A stretch of 64,000 nt of DNA. It comes from Bradyrhizobium sp. CCBAU 51765. GTDB taxonomy: Bacteria > Pseudomonadota > Alphaproteobacteria > Rhizobiales > Xanthobacteraceae. Location of the stretch: contig NZ_CP030038.1 in NCBI RefSeq assembly GCF_015291725.1, forward strand, positions 5,507,001-5,571,000, written 5' to 3'. The translations under genes were made by a program, and so were the position numbers. Under the pieces are notes generated by a model, which saw only the letters and a program-made list of their open reading frames with translations, searched no databases and was not told where the DNA came from. How positions within the stretch are numbered: position 1 is the first letter of the stretch; the number at the start of each line of letters is the position of its first letter. Shown piece after piece: positions 8,727 through 18,021 of the stretch.

Positions 8727-9739
8727 ACAACTTCCAATATTCCCGCGCAAGCGACGTTGCCGACGCCATTCGCCTGCTCGCTGCCGATCCAGGCGCGAAG
8801 CTGATTGCCGGCGGCACCAACCTGATCGACCTGATGAAAGAGAATGTCGAACGGCCCTCCCGGCTGATCGACATCTCCCGCCTGCCGCTCCGCGACATCG
8901 AGGAGACCGCCGACGGCGGCCTGCGCATCGGCGCCTTGGTGCCGAATTCGGATCTCGCCTACCATCCGCTGATCGAGCAGCGGTATCCCCTGCTCGCCAG
9001 CGCCATCCTGGCAGGTGCCTCCGCGCAACTGCGCAACATGGCCTCGGTCGGCGGAAATCTGATGCAGCGAACGCGCTGCGCCTATTTCTATGACACGACG
9101 ACACCTTGCAACAAGCGAAGTCCCGGTACGGGCTGCTCGGCACGCGATGGCCTCAACCGGAACCATGCAATCCTCGGCACCAGCACGTCCTGCATCGCGA
9201 CCAATCCCTCCGACATGAGCGTGGCGCTGGCGGCGCTCGGCGCGCTCGTCCACATTGCAGGCCGTACCGGCGAGCGCACCATCGCGCTGACCGATTTCCA
9301 TCGGCTGCCGGGCGATACGCCTCACCTCGATACGAATCTCGGCAGCGGCGAGATCATCACCGCAATCGAGCTGCCGCCGCACGGCTTTGCCCGCAACTAC
9401 AGCTATCTGAAGATCCGGGACCGGCTGTCCTACGCCTTCGCCTTGGTCTCGGTCGCAGCTGCGCTCGAGCTGGAAGGCAACGCAATCAGCGAAGCGCGCC
9501 TGGCGCTCGGCGGCGTTGCTCACAAGCCCTGGCGAAGTCCCGAAGCCGAAGCGGCATTGCGCGGCCAGGCGGCAACAGCGGATCATTTCGGGCGCGCCGC
9601 CGACCTGCTGCTGCAGGGAGCGACTGCTCGCTCGCACAACGGATTCAAGATCGAGCTCGCGCGCCGAGCCGTCGTGCGGGCGCTGATCCAGGCCACAAGC
9701 GCCACACCGCAATCACAAGTTCACAAGAAGATCGCATGA
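8723..9739 (+). CDS. FAD-binding subunit of molybdenum aldehyde dehydrogenase, PaoB-like
   Basis: The 338-residue protein has the FAD-binding loop AGGTNLIDLMK near residue 32 and SVGGNLMQRTRC near 110. The cysteines in RTRC, PCNKRSPGTGC and the later TSC match the extra [4Fe-4S] cluster known from the PaoB/4-hydroxybenzoyl-CoA reductase beta group, so electrons probably pass through an additional cluster. It is co-transcribed with the [2Fe-2S] subunit (overlapping start) and the catalytic subunit 7 nt downstream. Confidence 0.92.
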   Translation: MNNFQYSRASDVADAIRLLAADPGAKLIAGGTNLIDLMKENVERPSRLIDISRLPLRDIEETADGGLRIGALVPNSDLAYHPLIEQRYPLLASAILAGASAQLRNMASVGGNLMQRTRCAYFYDTTTPCNKRSPGTGCSARDGLNRNHAILGTSTSCIATNPSDMSVALAALGALVHIAGRTGERTIALTDFHRLPGDTPHLDTNLGSGEIITAIELPPHGFARNYSYLKIRDRLSYAFALVSVAAALELEGNAISEARLALGGVAHKPWRSPEAEAALRGQAATADHFGRAADLLLQGATARSHNGFKIELARRAVVRALIQATSATPQSQVHKKIA

Positions 9740-9746
9740 GGGCCCG

Positions 9747-11948
9747 ATGAACGCCTATGTCGGAACACCAACGTCGCGCGTCGACGGCCGGGCCAAGGTC
9801 ACCGGCGCCGCGAAATATGCCGGTGAGTTCACCGCTGAGGGCCTGGTCCATGGTTTCGTGGTGGAGGCCACCATCCCGCGCGGTCGTATCGTGCGGCTCG
9901 ACACCCGCGAGGCGCTGAAGGTGGCCGGAGTGCTCGACGTGCTCACGCACGCCAATCGTCCTTCCCTCGCCGACAACGACGAGGCGTGGAAGGACGAGGT
10001 GGCCCCGGAGGGTTCGCCGTTCCGGCCGCTATATGACGACTTGATCAGGTTCAACGGGCAGCCGATTGCTCTCGTCGTTGCCGAAGAATGGGAGACCGCG
10101 AAGTTCGCCGCAACGCTGGTGCGGATCGACTACGAGCAGGATGGGTTTGCAACCGATCTTGAGGGCGAGCGCGGCAGTGCCCGCGAGATGGACAAGCCGC
10201 ACAAGCCCCGCGGCGACGCCAAAGCAGCGCTTTCGGCCGCACCCGTGCGGCACGAAGCGGACTACCTCATTCCGACCGAGCATCACAATCCGATGGAGCT
10301 CTATGCGACGACGACGGTCTGGGAAAGCGACGGCAAGCTGACAGTCTACGACAAGACCCAAGGCGTCCAGAACGTTCAAAAGTTCCTCTGCGGCGTGTTC
10401 GACAAGAAGCCGGAGGAGATCCGCGTGCTTTCGCCCTATGTCGGCGGCGCATTCGGTTCCGGCCTGCGGCCGCAATACCAGGTGGTGTTGGCGACGCTGG
10501 CCGCCCTCGCACTCAAGCGCTCGGTCCGCGTCGTGCTGTCACGGCAGCAGATGTATGGGCTGGGCTATCGGCCGATGACCATCGAGCATGTCGCGCTCGG
10601 GGCTAGGCCCGACGGCACGCTTGATGCCGTCAGCCACGAAGCCATTGCCGTGACCTCACGCTACGAGGATTTTTCGCGCAATGACGCCGGCTGGGCCGAG
10701 CAGCTTTACAAGAGCCCCAACAGCCACTCTTCCCACAAGCTGGTCGACCTCGACGTCTCGACGCCCTGCGACATGCGCGCGCCGGGCGCGGCAACGGGCG
10801 TCTTGGCGCTCGAATGCGCCATGGACGAACTGGCCGTCGCGCTGAAGCTCGATCCGATCGAGCTGCGCCTGAAGTGCTACTCGGATCGCGACCAAAGCGA
10901 GGACCTCCCCTACACCAGCAAGCAGTTGCGGGAATGCTACGCCTGCGGCGCGGAAGCCTTCGGCTGGGCCCGGCGCACCCGCGCCCCGCGCTCCATGCGC
11001 GACGGCAAGGAACTAGTCGGCTGGGGCATGGCGACGGGGGTGTGGGAGGCGCTGCAGATGCCGGTTGCCGCCCGCATCCTGCTGACGGCCAACGGCCATG
11101 CCGAGGTCTCCTGCGCCGCGTCCGATATCGGCACCGGCACATACACCATCGTGGCGCAGGTCGCGGCCGATGCTCTTGGGCTGCCGATCGAGAACATCAC
11201 CGTGCGGCTCGCCGACTCGACCTTGCCGCAAGCCCCTGTCGAGGGCGGCTCCTGGATGGCGGCGTCCAGCGCGCATGCGGTACTGGCAGCGGCCGAAGAG
11301 ATTCGCCAGGAGCTCGCACGTCTTGCAAAGGCAATGCCGGGCTCGCCGCTCGCCAACCTCGACGCCGCCGACGCGACCCTGGTCGACGGGATGATCGCCA
11401 GCGACGGCAAGGACGGTGCTGCCGTCTCGATTGCGGATGTCCTGCGCCACAGCGGGCGCGAGCGGATCGAAAAGGAGAAGCTCAACCAGTTCGCGGAGGA
11501 CAAATCGCATGCCCGCAACACGCATTCGGCGGTCTTCGCCGAGGTGAAGGTCGACGAGGAGCTCGGTGTGATCCGCGTCACGCGGGTCGTGAGTGCAGTC
11601 GCGGCAGGGCGCATCCTGAACACCAAGACGGGCCGCAGTCAGATCATGGGCAGCGTGGTCTGGGGGATCGGGATGGCGCTGCACGAGGAGACGGTGATGG
11701 ATCACCGCTTCGGCCGCATCATGAACGCGAACATCGCCGAATACCACATTCCCGTGAACGCCGACATTCACGACATCGACGTCATTTTCGTCGATGAGCC
11801 CGACAGCCGGATCAACCGGATGGGCATCAAGGGTCTCGGCGAGATCGGCATCGTCGGCGTGCCTGCGGCGATTGCAAACGCCGTCTATCATGCCACCGGC
11901 AAGCGCATCCGCCGCTTCCCGATCACGCTGGACAAGCTGCTGGACTGA
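9747..11948 (+). CDS. Molybdopterin-binding catalytic subunit of aldehyde dehydrogenase, PaoC-like
   Basis: This 733-residue large subunit of the xanthine dehydrogenase family would hydroxylate an aldehyde or aza-aromatic at the molybdenum centre. The N-terminal domain contains RVDGRAKVTGAAKYAGEF. Motifs for cofactor contact include VGGAFGSG near residue 233, MRAPGAATG near 345, and the late KGLGEIGIVGVPAAIANAV, whose GLGE carries the presumed catalytic glutamate. Length matches PaoC (about 730), not the larger xanthine dehydrogenases. No dedicated chaperone gene (PaoD/XdhC type) follows, so insertion of the cofactor must depend on a protein encoded elsewhere. Confidence 0.92.
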   Translation: MNAYVGTPTSRVDGRAKVTGAAKYAGEFTAEGLVHGFVVEATIPRGRIVRLDTREALKVAGVLDVLTHANRPSLADNDEAWKDEVAPEGSPFRPLYDDLIRFNGQPIALVVAEEWETAKFAATLVRIDYEQDGFATDLEGERGSAREMDKPHKPRGDAKAALSAAPVRHEADYLIPTEHHNPMELYATTTVWESDGKLTVYDKTQGVQNVQKFLCGVFDKKPEEIRVLSPYVGGAFGSGLRPQYQVVLATLAALALKRSVRVVLSRQQMYGLGYRPMTIEHVALGARPDGTLDAVSHEAIAVTSRYEDFSRNDAGWAEQLYKSPNSHSSHKLVDLDVSTPCDMRAPGAATGVLALECAMDELAVALKLDPIELRLKCYSDRDQSEDLPYTSKQLRECYACGAEAFGWARRTRAPRSMRDGKELVGWGMATGVWEALQMPVAARILLTANGHAEVSCAASDIGTGTYTIVAQVAADALGLPIENITVRLADSTLPQAPVEGGSWMAASSAHAVLAAAEEIRQELARLAKAMPGSPLANLDAADATLVDGMIASDGKDGAAVSIADVLRHSGRERIEKEKLNQFAEDKSHARNTHSAVFAEVKVDEELGVIRVTRVVSAVAAGRILNTKTGRSQIMGSVVWGIGMALHEETVMDHRFGRIMNANIAEYHIPVNADIHDIDVIFVDEPDSRINRMGIKGLGEIGIVGVPAAIANAVYHATGKRIRRFPITLDKLLD

Positions 11949-12047
11949 GGCCGCAAACACTCGAACATTCCCGCGGCACTCGGGCATGTCATCCAACTGT
12001 CATCGAATGTGCCGAGAGCTGTGTCTCCGCCACATTCGGGACCCGAC

Positions 12048-14405
12048 ATGGACTATTTCAAGCGCTTCAATTTCCTGTTCGCCGCACCTGTGTTCGACAG
12101 TGACGACCTCGAAGGCGTTCGCTTCAACCAGATCATCGAGGAGATCCAGCGCTCCGGATTCGAGGTGGTCCGGGCCCGCAAGCTGGAGGATGCCGAGATG
12201 GCCGTGCAGACCGATGCGGCGATCGGCTGCATGGTGGTCGACTGGGGCAAGAAGGGCCTCGAGGGCAAGACCTCGGCGCTGATCAATCTGATGCGCCGCC
12301 GGGGCCTCGACTTTCCCATCATCCTCCTGATCCGGCGCAAGCGGTTCGAGGATCTGCCGGTCGAGGTGCTCGATTTCATCGACGGCTATGTCTTTCTGTC
12401 CGAGGAGACGCCGCCCTTCATCGCCAAGAACCTGATCAGCCGTCTCAAGCAATATGCCGAGACGCTGAAGACCCCGTTCTTCGGCGCGCTGGTCGACTAT
12501 GCCGAGGAAGGCAACCAGCTCTGGACCTGTCCAGGCCATAACGGCGGCGTGTTCTACAACCGCAGCCCGATTGGGCGCGTGTTCGTCGAGCATCTCGGCG
12601 AATCCGTGTTCCGTGACGACCTCGACAATTCCGTGCTCGATCTCGGCGACCTCCTTACCCATGAAGGCCCGGCGCTGAAGGCGCAGAAGGAAGCGGCCCA
12701 GATCTTCGGCGCCGAAAAGACCTATTTCGTGCTCAACGGCACCTCGACGTCGAACAAGGTCGCGCTCGGCGCCCTCGTCACCGATGGTGACCTCGTGCTG
12801 TTCGACCGCAACAACCACAAGGCCGCCCATCACGGCGCTCTGATGATCAGTGGCGGCGTCCCCATCTACGTCCCGACCGTCCGCAATGCCTGGGGCCTGA
12901 TCGGCCCGATGCGCTGGGACATGCTCGACGAGAAGGTCTTGCGCGACGCCATCCGCAACCATCCGCTGGTCGGGGACCGCGACGCCTGGCGCAAGGAGCG
13001 TCCGTTCCGCGTCGCCGTGGTCGAGCAGTGCACCTATGACGGCTCGATCCACAGCGCCGAGATGATCCTGAAGCGCATCGGCCATCTCTGCGAATACATC
13101 CTGTTCGACGAGGCCTGGGCGGGCTTCATGAAGTTCCATCCGCTCTATGCCGGCCGCTTCGCCATGGGACTGGCCAATCTCCCTCCTGAGGCCCCCGGCA
13201 TCATCGCGACGCAGTCGACCCACAAGCAGCTGGCGAGCTTCTCGCAGGCCTCGCAGATCCACATCAAGGATCGTCACATCCGCGGCCAGAAGCGGCGCGT
13301 CGAGCACCGCCGCTTCAACGAGAGCTTCATGCAGCACGCATCGACGTCCCCCTTCTATCCGCTGTTCGCCTCGCTCGACGTCGGTGCGCAGATGATGAAG
13401 GGTCGCTCCGGCGAAGTGCTGTGGGACGACACCATCCGGCTCGGCATCGAGCTGCGCAAGAAGATCCGGGCGATGCGCCGGGAGTTCGAGGAGAAGGAGC
13501 AAAATCCGGAGCGGCGCTGGTTCTTCGAGCCCTTCGTTCCCGATCGGGTCGCCATTCCCGATGTCAGCCGCCCCGGCGCCGCGCACAACGTCGCCTGGGA
13601 GACGCTCTCCACCGACGAGCTCGCGACCAATCCCACGCTGTGGCAGCTCTCTCCGGACACCAACTGGCACGGCTTTCCCGATCTCGCGGAAGGCTTTGCC
13701 ATGACCGATCCGAACAAGCTGACCTTGCTCACCCCCGGATTCGATCGTGCGACCGGCGCCTATGCCGAGCACGGTATCCCCGCGCCGGTGGTCGCGCAAT
13801 ATCTGCGCGAGAATCGCATCGTCCCCGAGAAGAACGACCTCAACTCCCTGCTCTTCCTGCTCACGCCCGGCGTCGAGGCGAGCAAGGCCGGCACGCTGAT
13901 CTCCGGCCTCGTCGCGTTCAAGAGGCTGCATGACGACAATGCGCTGCTGGCCGATGCGATCCCGGAATTCCATCAGCGGCGGCGGGCGCGCTACGCGGGC
14001 GTGCGTCTGCGCGATCTCTGCGGCGAGATGCACCGCTTCTTCCGCGCCGCCGACGTCAGTGCGCTCCAGGCTCGGCAGTTCATGCCCGAGCACATGCCCG
14101 AGATCGCGATGTCGCCCCGCGATGCCGCGCGCTATCTGTTCCGCAACGATGTCGACTATCTGCCGATCGAGGCGATCGCCGGCCGCATCGCCACCACACC
14201 CTTCGTGGTCTATCCGCCCGGCATCGCCACCATTGTGCCCGGCGAGCGGCTGACGGAGCGAGCCAAACCCATGATCGATTATCTCAAGATGTTCGAGACC
14301 TGCTTCAACACGTTCCCGGGCTTCGACGTCGAGATCCAGGGGGTCTACAAGGAGGTCGATGCGAACGGGCGCATCGGGCTCTACACTTACGTGGTCGCCG
14401 AGTAG
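12048..14405 (+). CDS. Orn/Lys/Arg decarboxylase, PLP fold type I
   Basis: The 785-residue protein has an N-terminal response-regulator-like wing domain (about 1-120), the PLP-dependent core, and the C-terminal decarboxylase domain. TCPGHNGGVFYNRSP near residue 163 is the conserved entry to the core, LFDEAWAG near 351 holds the PLP aspartate, and the Schiff-base lysine is in QSTHKQLASFSQ. It would decarboxylate a basic amino acid to a polyamine precursor and CO2. Which amino acid cannot be decided by eye; long members of this family include arginine and lysine decarboxylases. The ATG at 12048 was chosen as it begins the wing domain. A GNAT acetyltransferase gene starts 5 nt downstream. Confidence 0.9.
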   Translation: MDYFKRFNFLFAAPVFDSDDLEGVRFNQIIEEIQRSGFEVVRARKLEDAEMAVQTDAAIGCMVVDWGKKGLEGKTSALINLMRRRGLDFPIILLIRRKRFEDLPVEVLDFIDGYVFLSEETPPFIAKNLISRLKQYAETLKTPFFGALVDYAEEGNQLWTCPGHNGGVFYNRSPIGRVFVEHLGESVFRDDLDNSVLDLGDLLTHEGPALKAQKEAAQIFGAEKTYFVLNGTSTSNKVALGALVTDGDLVLFDRNNHKAAHHGALMISGGVPIYVPTVRNAWGLIGPMRWDMLDEKVLRDAIRNHPLVGDRDAWRKERPFRVAVVEQCTYDGSIHSAEMILKRIGHLCEYILFDEAWAGFMKFHPLYAGRFAMGLANLPPEAPGIIATQSTHKQLASFSQASQIHIKDRHIRGQKRRVEHRRFNESFMQHASTSPFYPLFASLDVGAQMMKGRSGEVLWDDTIRLGIELRKKIRAMRREFEEKEQNPERRWFFEPFVPDRVAIPDVSRPGAAHNVAWETLSTDELATNPTLWQLSPDTNWHGFPDLAEGFAMTDPNKLTLLTPGFDRATGAYAEHGIPAPVVAQYLRENRIVPEKNDLNSLLFLLTPGVEASKAGTLISGLVAFKRLHDDNALLADAIPEFHQRRRARYAGVRLRDLCGEMHRFFRAADVSALQARQFMPEHMPEIAMSPRDAARYLFRNDVDYLPIEAIAGRIATTPFVVYPPGIATIVPGERLTERAKPMIDYLKMFETCFNTFPGFDVEIQGVYKEVDANGRIGLYTYVVAE

Positions 14406-14410
14406 CGCCG

Positions 14411-14986
14411 ATGAACGAAACAGCTGCGCGCGCGAGTGACGAGCCAGTTCTGGTCAGGCCGTCACGCGAAAGCGATGTCGAAGCGATGCTGGCGATCTAT
14501 CGCCATCACGTTCGCAACGGTGTGCCGCGCGACGTCGAGGGAACCGGTGCGCCGGAGCCGGATGATCTGCGAGAGCGGCGCAAGAACCTGAAGCAGACCC
14601 GCCTGCCGCATCTGGTCGCGACCTATCGCGGCGAGGTGGTCGGCTATGCCTATGCCGTGCTCTTCCGCAAGCGTCCCGCCTATCGGTACACGGCCAAGCA
14701 CTCGATCTACGTCCACCACGCGCATCTCGGCCGCGGAGTCGGACGGCTGTTGCTCCAGGAATTGATCGATGCCTGTGCGGCGGTCGGCTTCCGCCAGATG
14801 ATCGGCTATATCGATGCCGACAACGCGCCCTCGCTGACATTGCACGAAAAATTCGGCTTCGTGCGCGCCGGCCTGCTTTGCGGCGTCGCCTATCGCCACG
14901 GCCGCTGGTCCGATACCGTGATGGTGCAGCGATCGCTCGGCGCCGGGACGACAACACCTCCGCCCGTCATGACGCCGGGCCGGTAG
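14411..14986 (+). CDS. GNAT family N-acetyltransferase, phosphinothricin acetyltransferase-like
   Basis: The 191-residue protein has the order of motifs of Pat/Bar-type acetyltransferases: VRPSRESDVEAMLAIYRHHV at the N-terminus, GYAYAVLFRKRPAYRYTAKHSIYVH in the middle, the acetyl-CoA loop LGRGVGRLLLQELI near residue 110, and the FGFVRAGLL segment near the end. It probably acetylates an amine such as a glufosinate-like or other small amino compound. Being 5 nt behind a basic amino-acid decarboxylase, it may act on the resulting polyamine, but that is only a contextual guess. Confidence 0.88.
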   Translation: MNETAARASDEPVLVRPSRESDVEAMLAIYRHHVRNGVPRDVEGTGAPEPDDLRERRKNLKQTRLPHLVATYRGEVVGYAYAVLFRKRPAYRYTAKHSIYVHHAHLGRGVGRLLLQELIDACAAVGFRQMIGYIDADNAPSLTLHEKFGFVRAGLLCGVAYRHGRWSDTVMVQRSLGAGTTTPPPVMTPGR

Positions 14987-14989
14987 GCC

Positions 14990-15202
14990 TTACGACGGAA
15001 AGTCGGCCGGTCTCACATGGATGCGGTCGGCGTGCAGCGACCAGTCATGCAATGCCTGTTCCTTGCAGAATCTCGCTTTCGCCCGCTCCGTGGCCTCATT
15101 CTCGTCGGCGGCATCGATCTCGAGCGTACCCTGACAAACCTCGCTCTGTCGGCCGTAATCGCCGAGCACGTTCTTCATGAACCTGACGACATAAGTAGCC
15201 AT
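14990..15202 (-). CDS. Small conserved hypothetical protein, 70 aa
   Basis: The start ATG at 15202 has a near-perfect AGGAGG ribosome-binding site 4-5 nt upstream, which supports a real gene. The product (MATYVVRFMKNVLGDYGRQ...) is soluble, with an acidic middle (EIDAADENEATERAKARF) and tryptophan and histidine near the C-terminus. No known catalytic motif is visible. It converges with the acetyltransferase gene and leaves only 3 nt between stop codons. Confidence 0.65.
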   Translation of the reverse strand: MATYVVRFMKNVLGDYGRQSEVCQGTLEIDAADENEATERAKARFCKEQALHDWSLHADRIHVRPADFPS

Positions 15203-15585
15203 GGGACCTCCTGCTGCCCTCGCAGCACTCTAGTCCCATTTAGGGCGGAACGGGGAAGGAGATTTTGACGCGGATCAAGGCGGAAAGGACAATCCATTGC
15301 GGAACCTGCCGGTCGGGGATACGCCGGAATACCGGCCGCCCCATGAGGGTCTTGCCTTGCACCTCGTCTCCGACACCGACGTCACGAAAGTTCCAACGTT
15401 TCCGATCCCCATGCCGCGCCGGAGGAGGCCCATCGCCGGTCTACCCGAACTTGGTGCCGAGCTGCTTGAACACGGCCTCGCACGTCATGAGGTCGAGATG
15501 GCCACCGCCCGCGTCCTTGTGCCCTGGCACCTCGCCGGTAGAGGCGGACGAGCGAAAGCAGGCGGGACAGAGCCGACAGCAGCCA
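15203..15585. other. 383-nt stretch without a convincing gene
   Basis: Short open frames run on both strands but none has a ribosome-binding site together with a recognisable protein. A minus-strand frame ending at 15441 contains a plausible-looking C-terminal segment (GHLDLMTCEAVFKQLG), which could be a gene remnant. The upstream part holds the promoter region of the minus-strand small gene. Confidence 0.4.
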
Positions 15586-16035
15586 TCACGTCGTGATGTC
15601 GAGCAGCGACTCCGTCGTCTCCGAGTAGGCCTGAATGACCTTCGCATTGGCGATGAAGCTGTACTTTGCGGCCGCCAGCTCAACGAATTCGCGGGTGATA
15701 TCGACATTCGGCGCCGCGACCAGGCCGTCCTGGTTTGCGAAGGGGGCGCCTGGGTCGGATTGTGCGATATAGCTCGGCGAAACCGTCGACACGACCGCTT
15801 TCGTACCGCCTGGCATCGAGCCACTCGACTGGTCGACCTGATCGACGCGCAACGGCACATAAGCCGCGGGATAAGTCGAACTCGTGCTCAAGCTGGCTGT
15901 ACCGGCCGACGTGTCCGATCCGCTTGATGCTGGCAGCGGCCCGGTCGTGCGGACGTTGGCGATATTGCTCGCGGCCACGTTCACGCGCAAACTTGCCGCA
16001 GAAAGTCCGGATGTCGCGATCGAAAAGATACTCAT
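15586..16035 (-). CDS. Orphan flagellar basal-body rod protein, FlgC-like
   Basis: The 149-residue protein has the N-terminal rod signature (SGLSAASLRVNVAASNIANV) and the C-terminal flagellar module (VDITREFVELAAAKYSFIANAKVIQ), as in FlgC. Its middle is rich in serine, threonine and alanine, and a little longer than usual. No other flagellar gene is nearby, so this is an isolated copy rather than part of a flgBC-fliE operon. It could be a spare rod protein for one of several flagellar systems, or a decaying duplicate. Confidence 0.75.
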   Translation of the reverse strand: MSIFSIATSGLSAASLRVNVAASNIANVRTTGPLPASSGSDTSAGTASLSTSSTYPAAYVPLRVDQVDQSSGSMPGGTKAVVSTVSPSYIAQSDPGAPFANQDGLVAAPNVDITREFVELAAAKYSFIANAKVIQAYSETTESLLDITT

Positions 16036-16158
16036 GGACCTTCAACTACAGGACAAGTGATACGCGTTCACTTACCCGATCGATAAGATGCGGCGCTTTG
16101 GCTTTTCGTCGTGGTAACCAATGATCGGAGCGCAATCCAACCTAGCGCGGCCGGCCCC

Positions 16159-17208
16159 TCACCCGGGCATCACACCAAAAGCCTGCTTGAAGCGCTCCGC
16201 ATAGCGCGGCCAGACGTCGGGATTGATAATGCGCGGCGGGCGCTTGCCGTCGAGCACATCCAGCACCTGCTCGGCGGCGATGCGGCCCATGTTCTGGCGC
16301 GCCTCAATGGTGACCCCTGCCGTGTGCGGGCTCGCCAGCACGTTGTCGAACTGGAGCAGCGGGTGCTCCGGCGGCGGCGGCTCCTTGGACCAGACGTCGA
16401 GGCCGGCACCCGCAATGCGCTTGTCGCGCAGCGCCTGAAGCAACGCGTCCTCGTCGTGGATGAAGCCACGCGCCGTGGTGATGAAATAGGCATGCGGCTG
16501 CATCAGCGCGAATTCACGCACGCTGATCATGTTCCGGCTGCCCTTGTTCAGCGGGCAGGAGATCGAGACGAAATCGGCGCGGCGCAGGAGCTCGTCGAGC
16601 TCGACCTTCTCCCCACCCCGTTCCGCCATCACCTCGGCCGACAAATACGGGTCGTAGGCCAGCACTGTCATGCCGAGCAGGCCCTTGCACAGGGCGGCGA
16701 TGCGCCGGCCGACATTGCCGAGGCCGATGATGCCGACGGTCTTGCCCTCGACCTCGTTGCCGACGAGTTCGTTGCGGTTGACGTCGCGCTCGCGGCGCAG
16801 GCGGCGATCCGACTGGATGATGCGCTTGGACAACGTCAACATCATCCCCAGCGCATGTTCGGCAACCGAATGCGCATTGCCGCCGGACTGGTTGACGACC
16901 AGCACCCCCGCGTCCGTGCAGGCCTCGACGTCAACTGGGTCGAAGCCCGCGCCATTGCTGGAGACCAGCAGCAATTTCGGCGTCCGCTTCAGAAAGGCGG
17001 CATCGACGTGGAAATGCGGCGCCAGTTCGTCGCGGGCCGCGCCGATCTGGTAGACATGGGCCTCGCTCAGGATCGGCGCATAGAAATCTTCAGGGCTCTC
17101 GTTCTCGATGCGATCGAGCCGGACGTCGGGCCGCGACTTCAGAATGTCGATGTAGATCGGATTGGCGAGGTATTTGACGTAGAAGACGCGCTTGTTGTTG
17201 ACGGACAT
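16159..17208 (-). CDS. D-isomer-specific 2-hydroxyacid dehydrogenase
   Basis: The 349-residue product has the NAD-binding motif VGIIGLGNVGRR near residue 160, the substrate-binding arginine region ITTARGFI, the acid ISCPLNKGSRNMI segment, and a C-terminal catalytic histidine in ASPHTAGVT. Enzymes of this family reduce 2-keto acids to 2-hydroxyacids with NAD(P)H, or the reverse. The ATG at 17208 is chosen since GGAAGGG lies just upstream; a longer in-frame start at 17293 is possible. It is divergent from a two-subunit 2-keto-acid decarboxylase, which suggests both act on the same keto acid, possibly sulfopyruvate or a related C3 compound (inference). Confidence 0.88.
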   Translation of the reverse strand: MSVNNKRVFYVKYLANPIYIDILKSRPDVRLDRIENESPEDFYAPILSEAHVYQIGAARDELAPHFHVDAAFLKRTPKLLLVSSNGAGFDPVDVEACTDAGVLVVNQSGGNAHSVAEHALGMMLTLSKRIIQSDRRLRRERDVNRNELVGNEVEGKTVGIIGLGNVGRRIAALCKGLLGMTVLAYDPYLSAEVMAERGGEKVELDELLRRADFVSISCPLNKGSRNMISVREFALMQPHAYFITTARGFIHDEDALLQALRDKRIAGAGLDVWSKEPPPPEHPLLQFDNVLASPHTAGVTIEARQNMGRIAAEQVLDVLDGKRPPRIINPDVWPRYAERFKQAFGVMPG

Positions 17209-17449
17209 CAGGACCCTTCCGGCTCGCTCGCGAGGGAGCCTGGCAAGGTCGGCGCGACGCGCTGCCTCCGGTGCTTCCTCCCGTTTCTTCATTGCCGCTC
17301 TTATGACATGGCGGAGCCGGCCACGGCAGGCCTTCTGGCGCAGATCACGGTGCCGGCCCGGACATGTTGACAATCCCACTGCCTGCGTCAAGTTCGGCGG
17401 GCCGCCGCGACGGCCAGAAAGAAGCAGGCGCGGCTGAAGGGAGAACGCA

Positions 17450-18013
17450 ATGGCGATTGCGGAACAACGGACCTCACCCCAGGCGGCTCAAGGCTCCGAA
17501 GGAAGCTGGCACGGCATCGTCCTGCAAACGTTGAAGCGGAACGAGATCAGCCTGATCCCCTACGTGCCCGACCGCGTGCTGACGCCGCTGATCAAGAACC
17601 TGCACGCCGATCCCTTCTTCACCACCTTTGCCACCGCCCGCGAGGAGGAAGCGGTTGGCATCGTCTCCGGCGCCTGGATGGGCGGACGGCGCGGCGCGGT
17701 GCTGATGCAGACCTCCGGCTTTGCCACGCTGGCCAACGTGCTGGCCTCGCTCGCGGTGCCCTACCAGATCCCGCTGATCATGTTCGTGTCCGAGCGCGGC
17801 ACGCTCGGCGAGTTCAACTACGGCCAGTCGCTGGTCTGCCGGACCATGCGCCCGGTGCTCGATTCGCTGGCGCTGGAGCACCACACCATCACCCGGCTCG
17901 ACGAGCTCGAATTCATCACGGACCGCTCGATCAGGCAGGCCGTCACCACGCAGGCGCCGGTGGCGTTGATCCTCAACCCGCTGCTCACGGGCGGCAAGGT
18001 CTTCGACAAGTGA
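17450..18013 (+). CDS. Thiamine-diphosphate decarboxylase, small (PYR-domain) subunit; ComD-like
   Basis: This 187-residue protein corresponds to the N-terminal half of TPP-dependent decarboxylases. The conserved glutamate that activates thiamine lies in ATAREEEAVGIVSGAW, followed by LMQTSGFATLANVLASLAVPYQIPLIMFVSERG. Separate alpha and beta subunits of about 170-200 residues are typical of sulfopyruvate decarboxylase (ComDE) and some phosphonopyruvate decarboxylases. The beta-subunit gene follows within 8 nt. GGGAG precedes the ATG. The substrate is a short 2-keto acid; which one is not settled by sequence. Confidence 0.85.
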   Translation: MAIAEQRTSPQAAQGSEGSWHGIVLQTLKRNEISLIPYVPDRVLTPLIKNLHADPFFTTFATAREEEAVGIVSGAWMGGRRGAVLMQTSGFATLANVLASLAVPYQIPLIMFVSERGTLGEFNYGQSLVCRTMRPVLDSLALEHHTITRLDELEFITDRSIRQAVTTQAPVALILNPLLTGGKVFDK

Positions 18014-18021
18014 GGCCGGCC

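Noticed and set aside
12000..14093. Minus-strand open frame of about 700 codons opposite the decarboxylase
   Set aside because: The plus strand encodes a full-length PLP decarboxylase with all motifs; the mirror frame has no recognisable motif.
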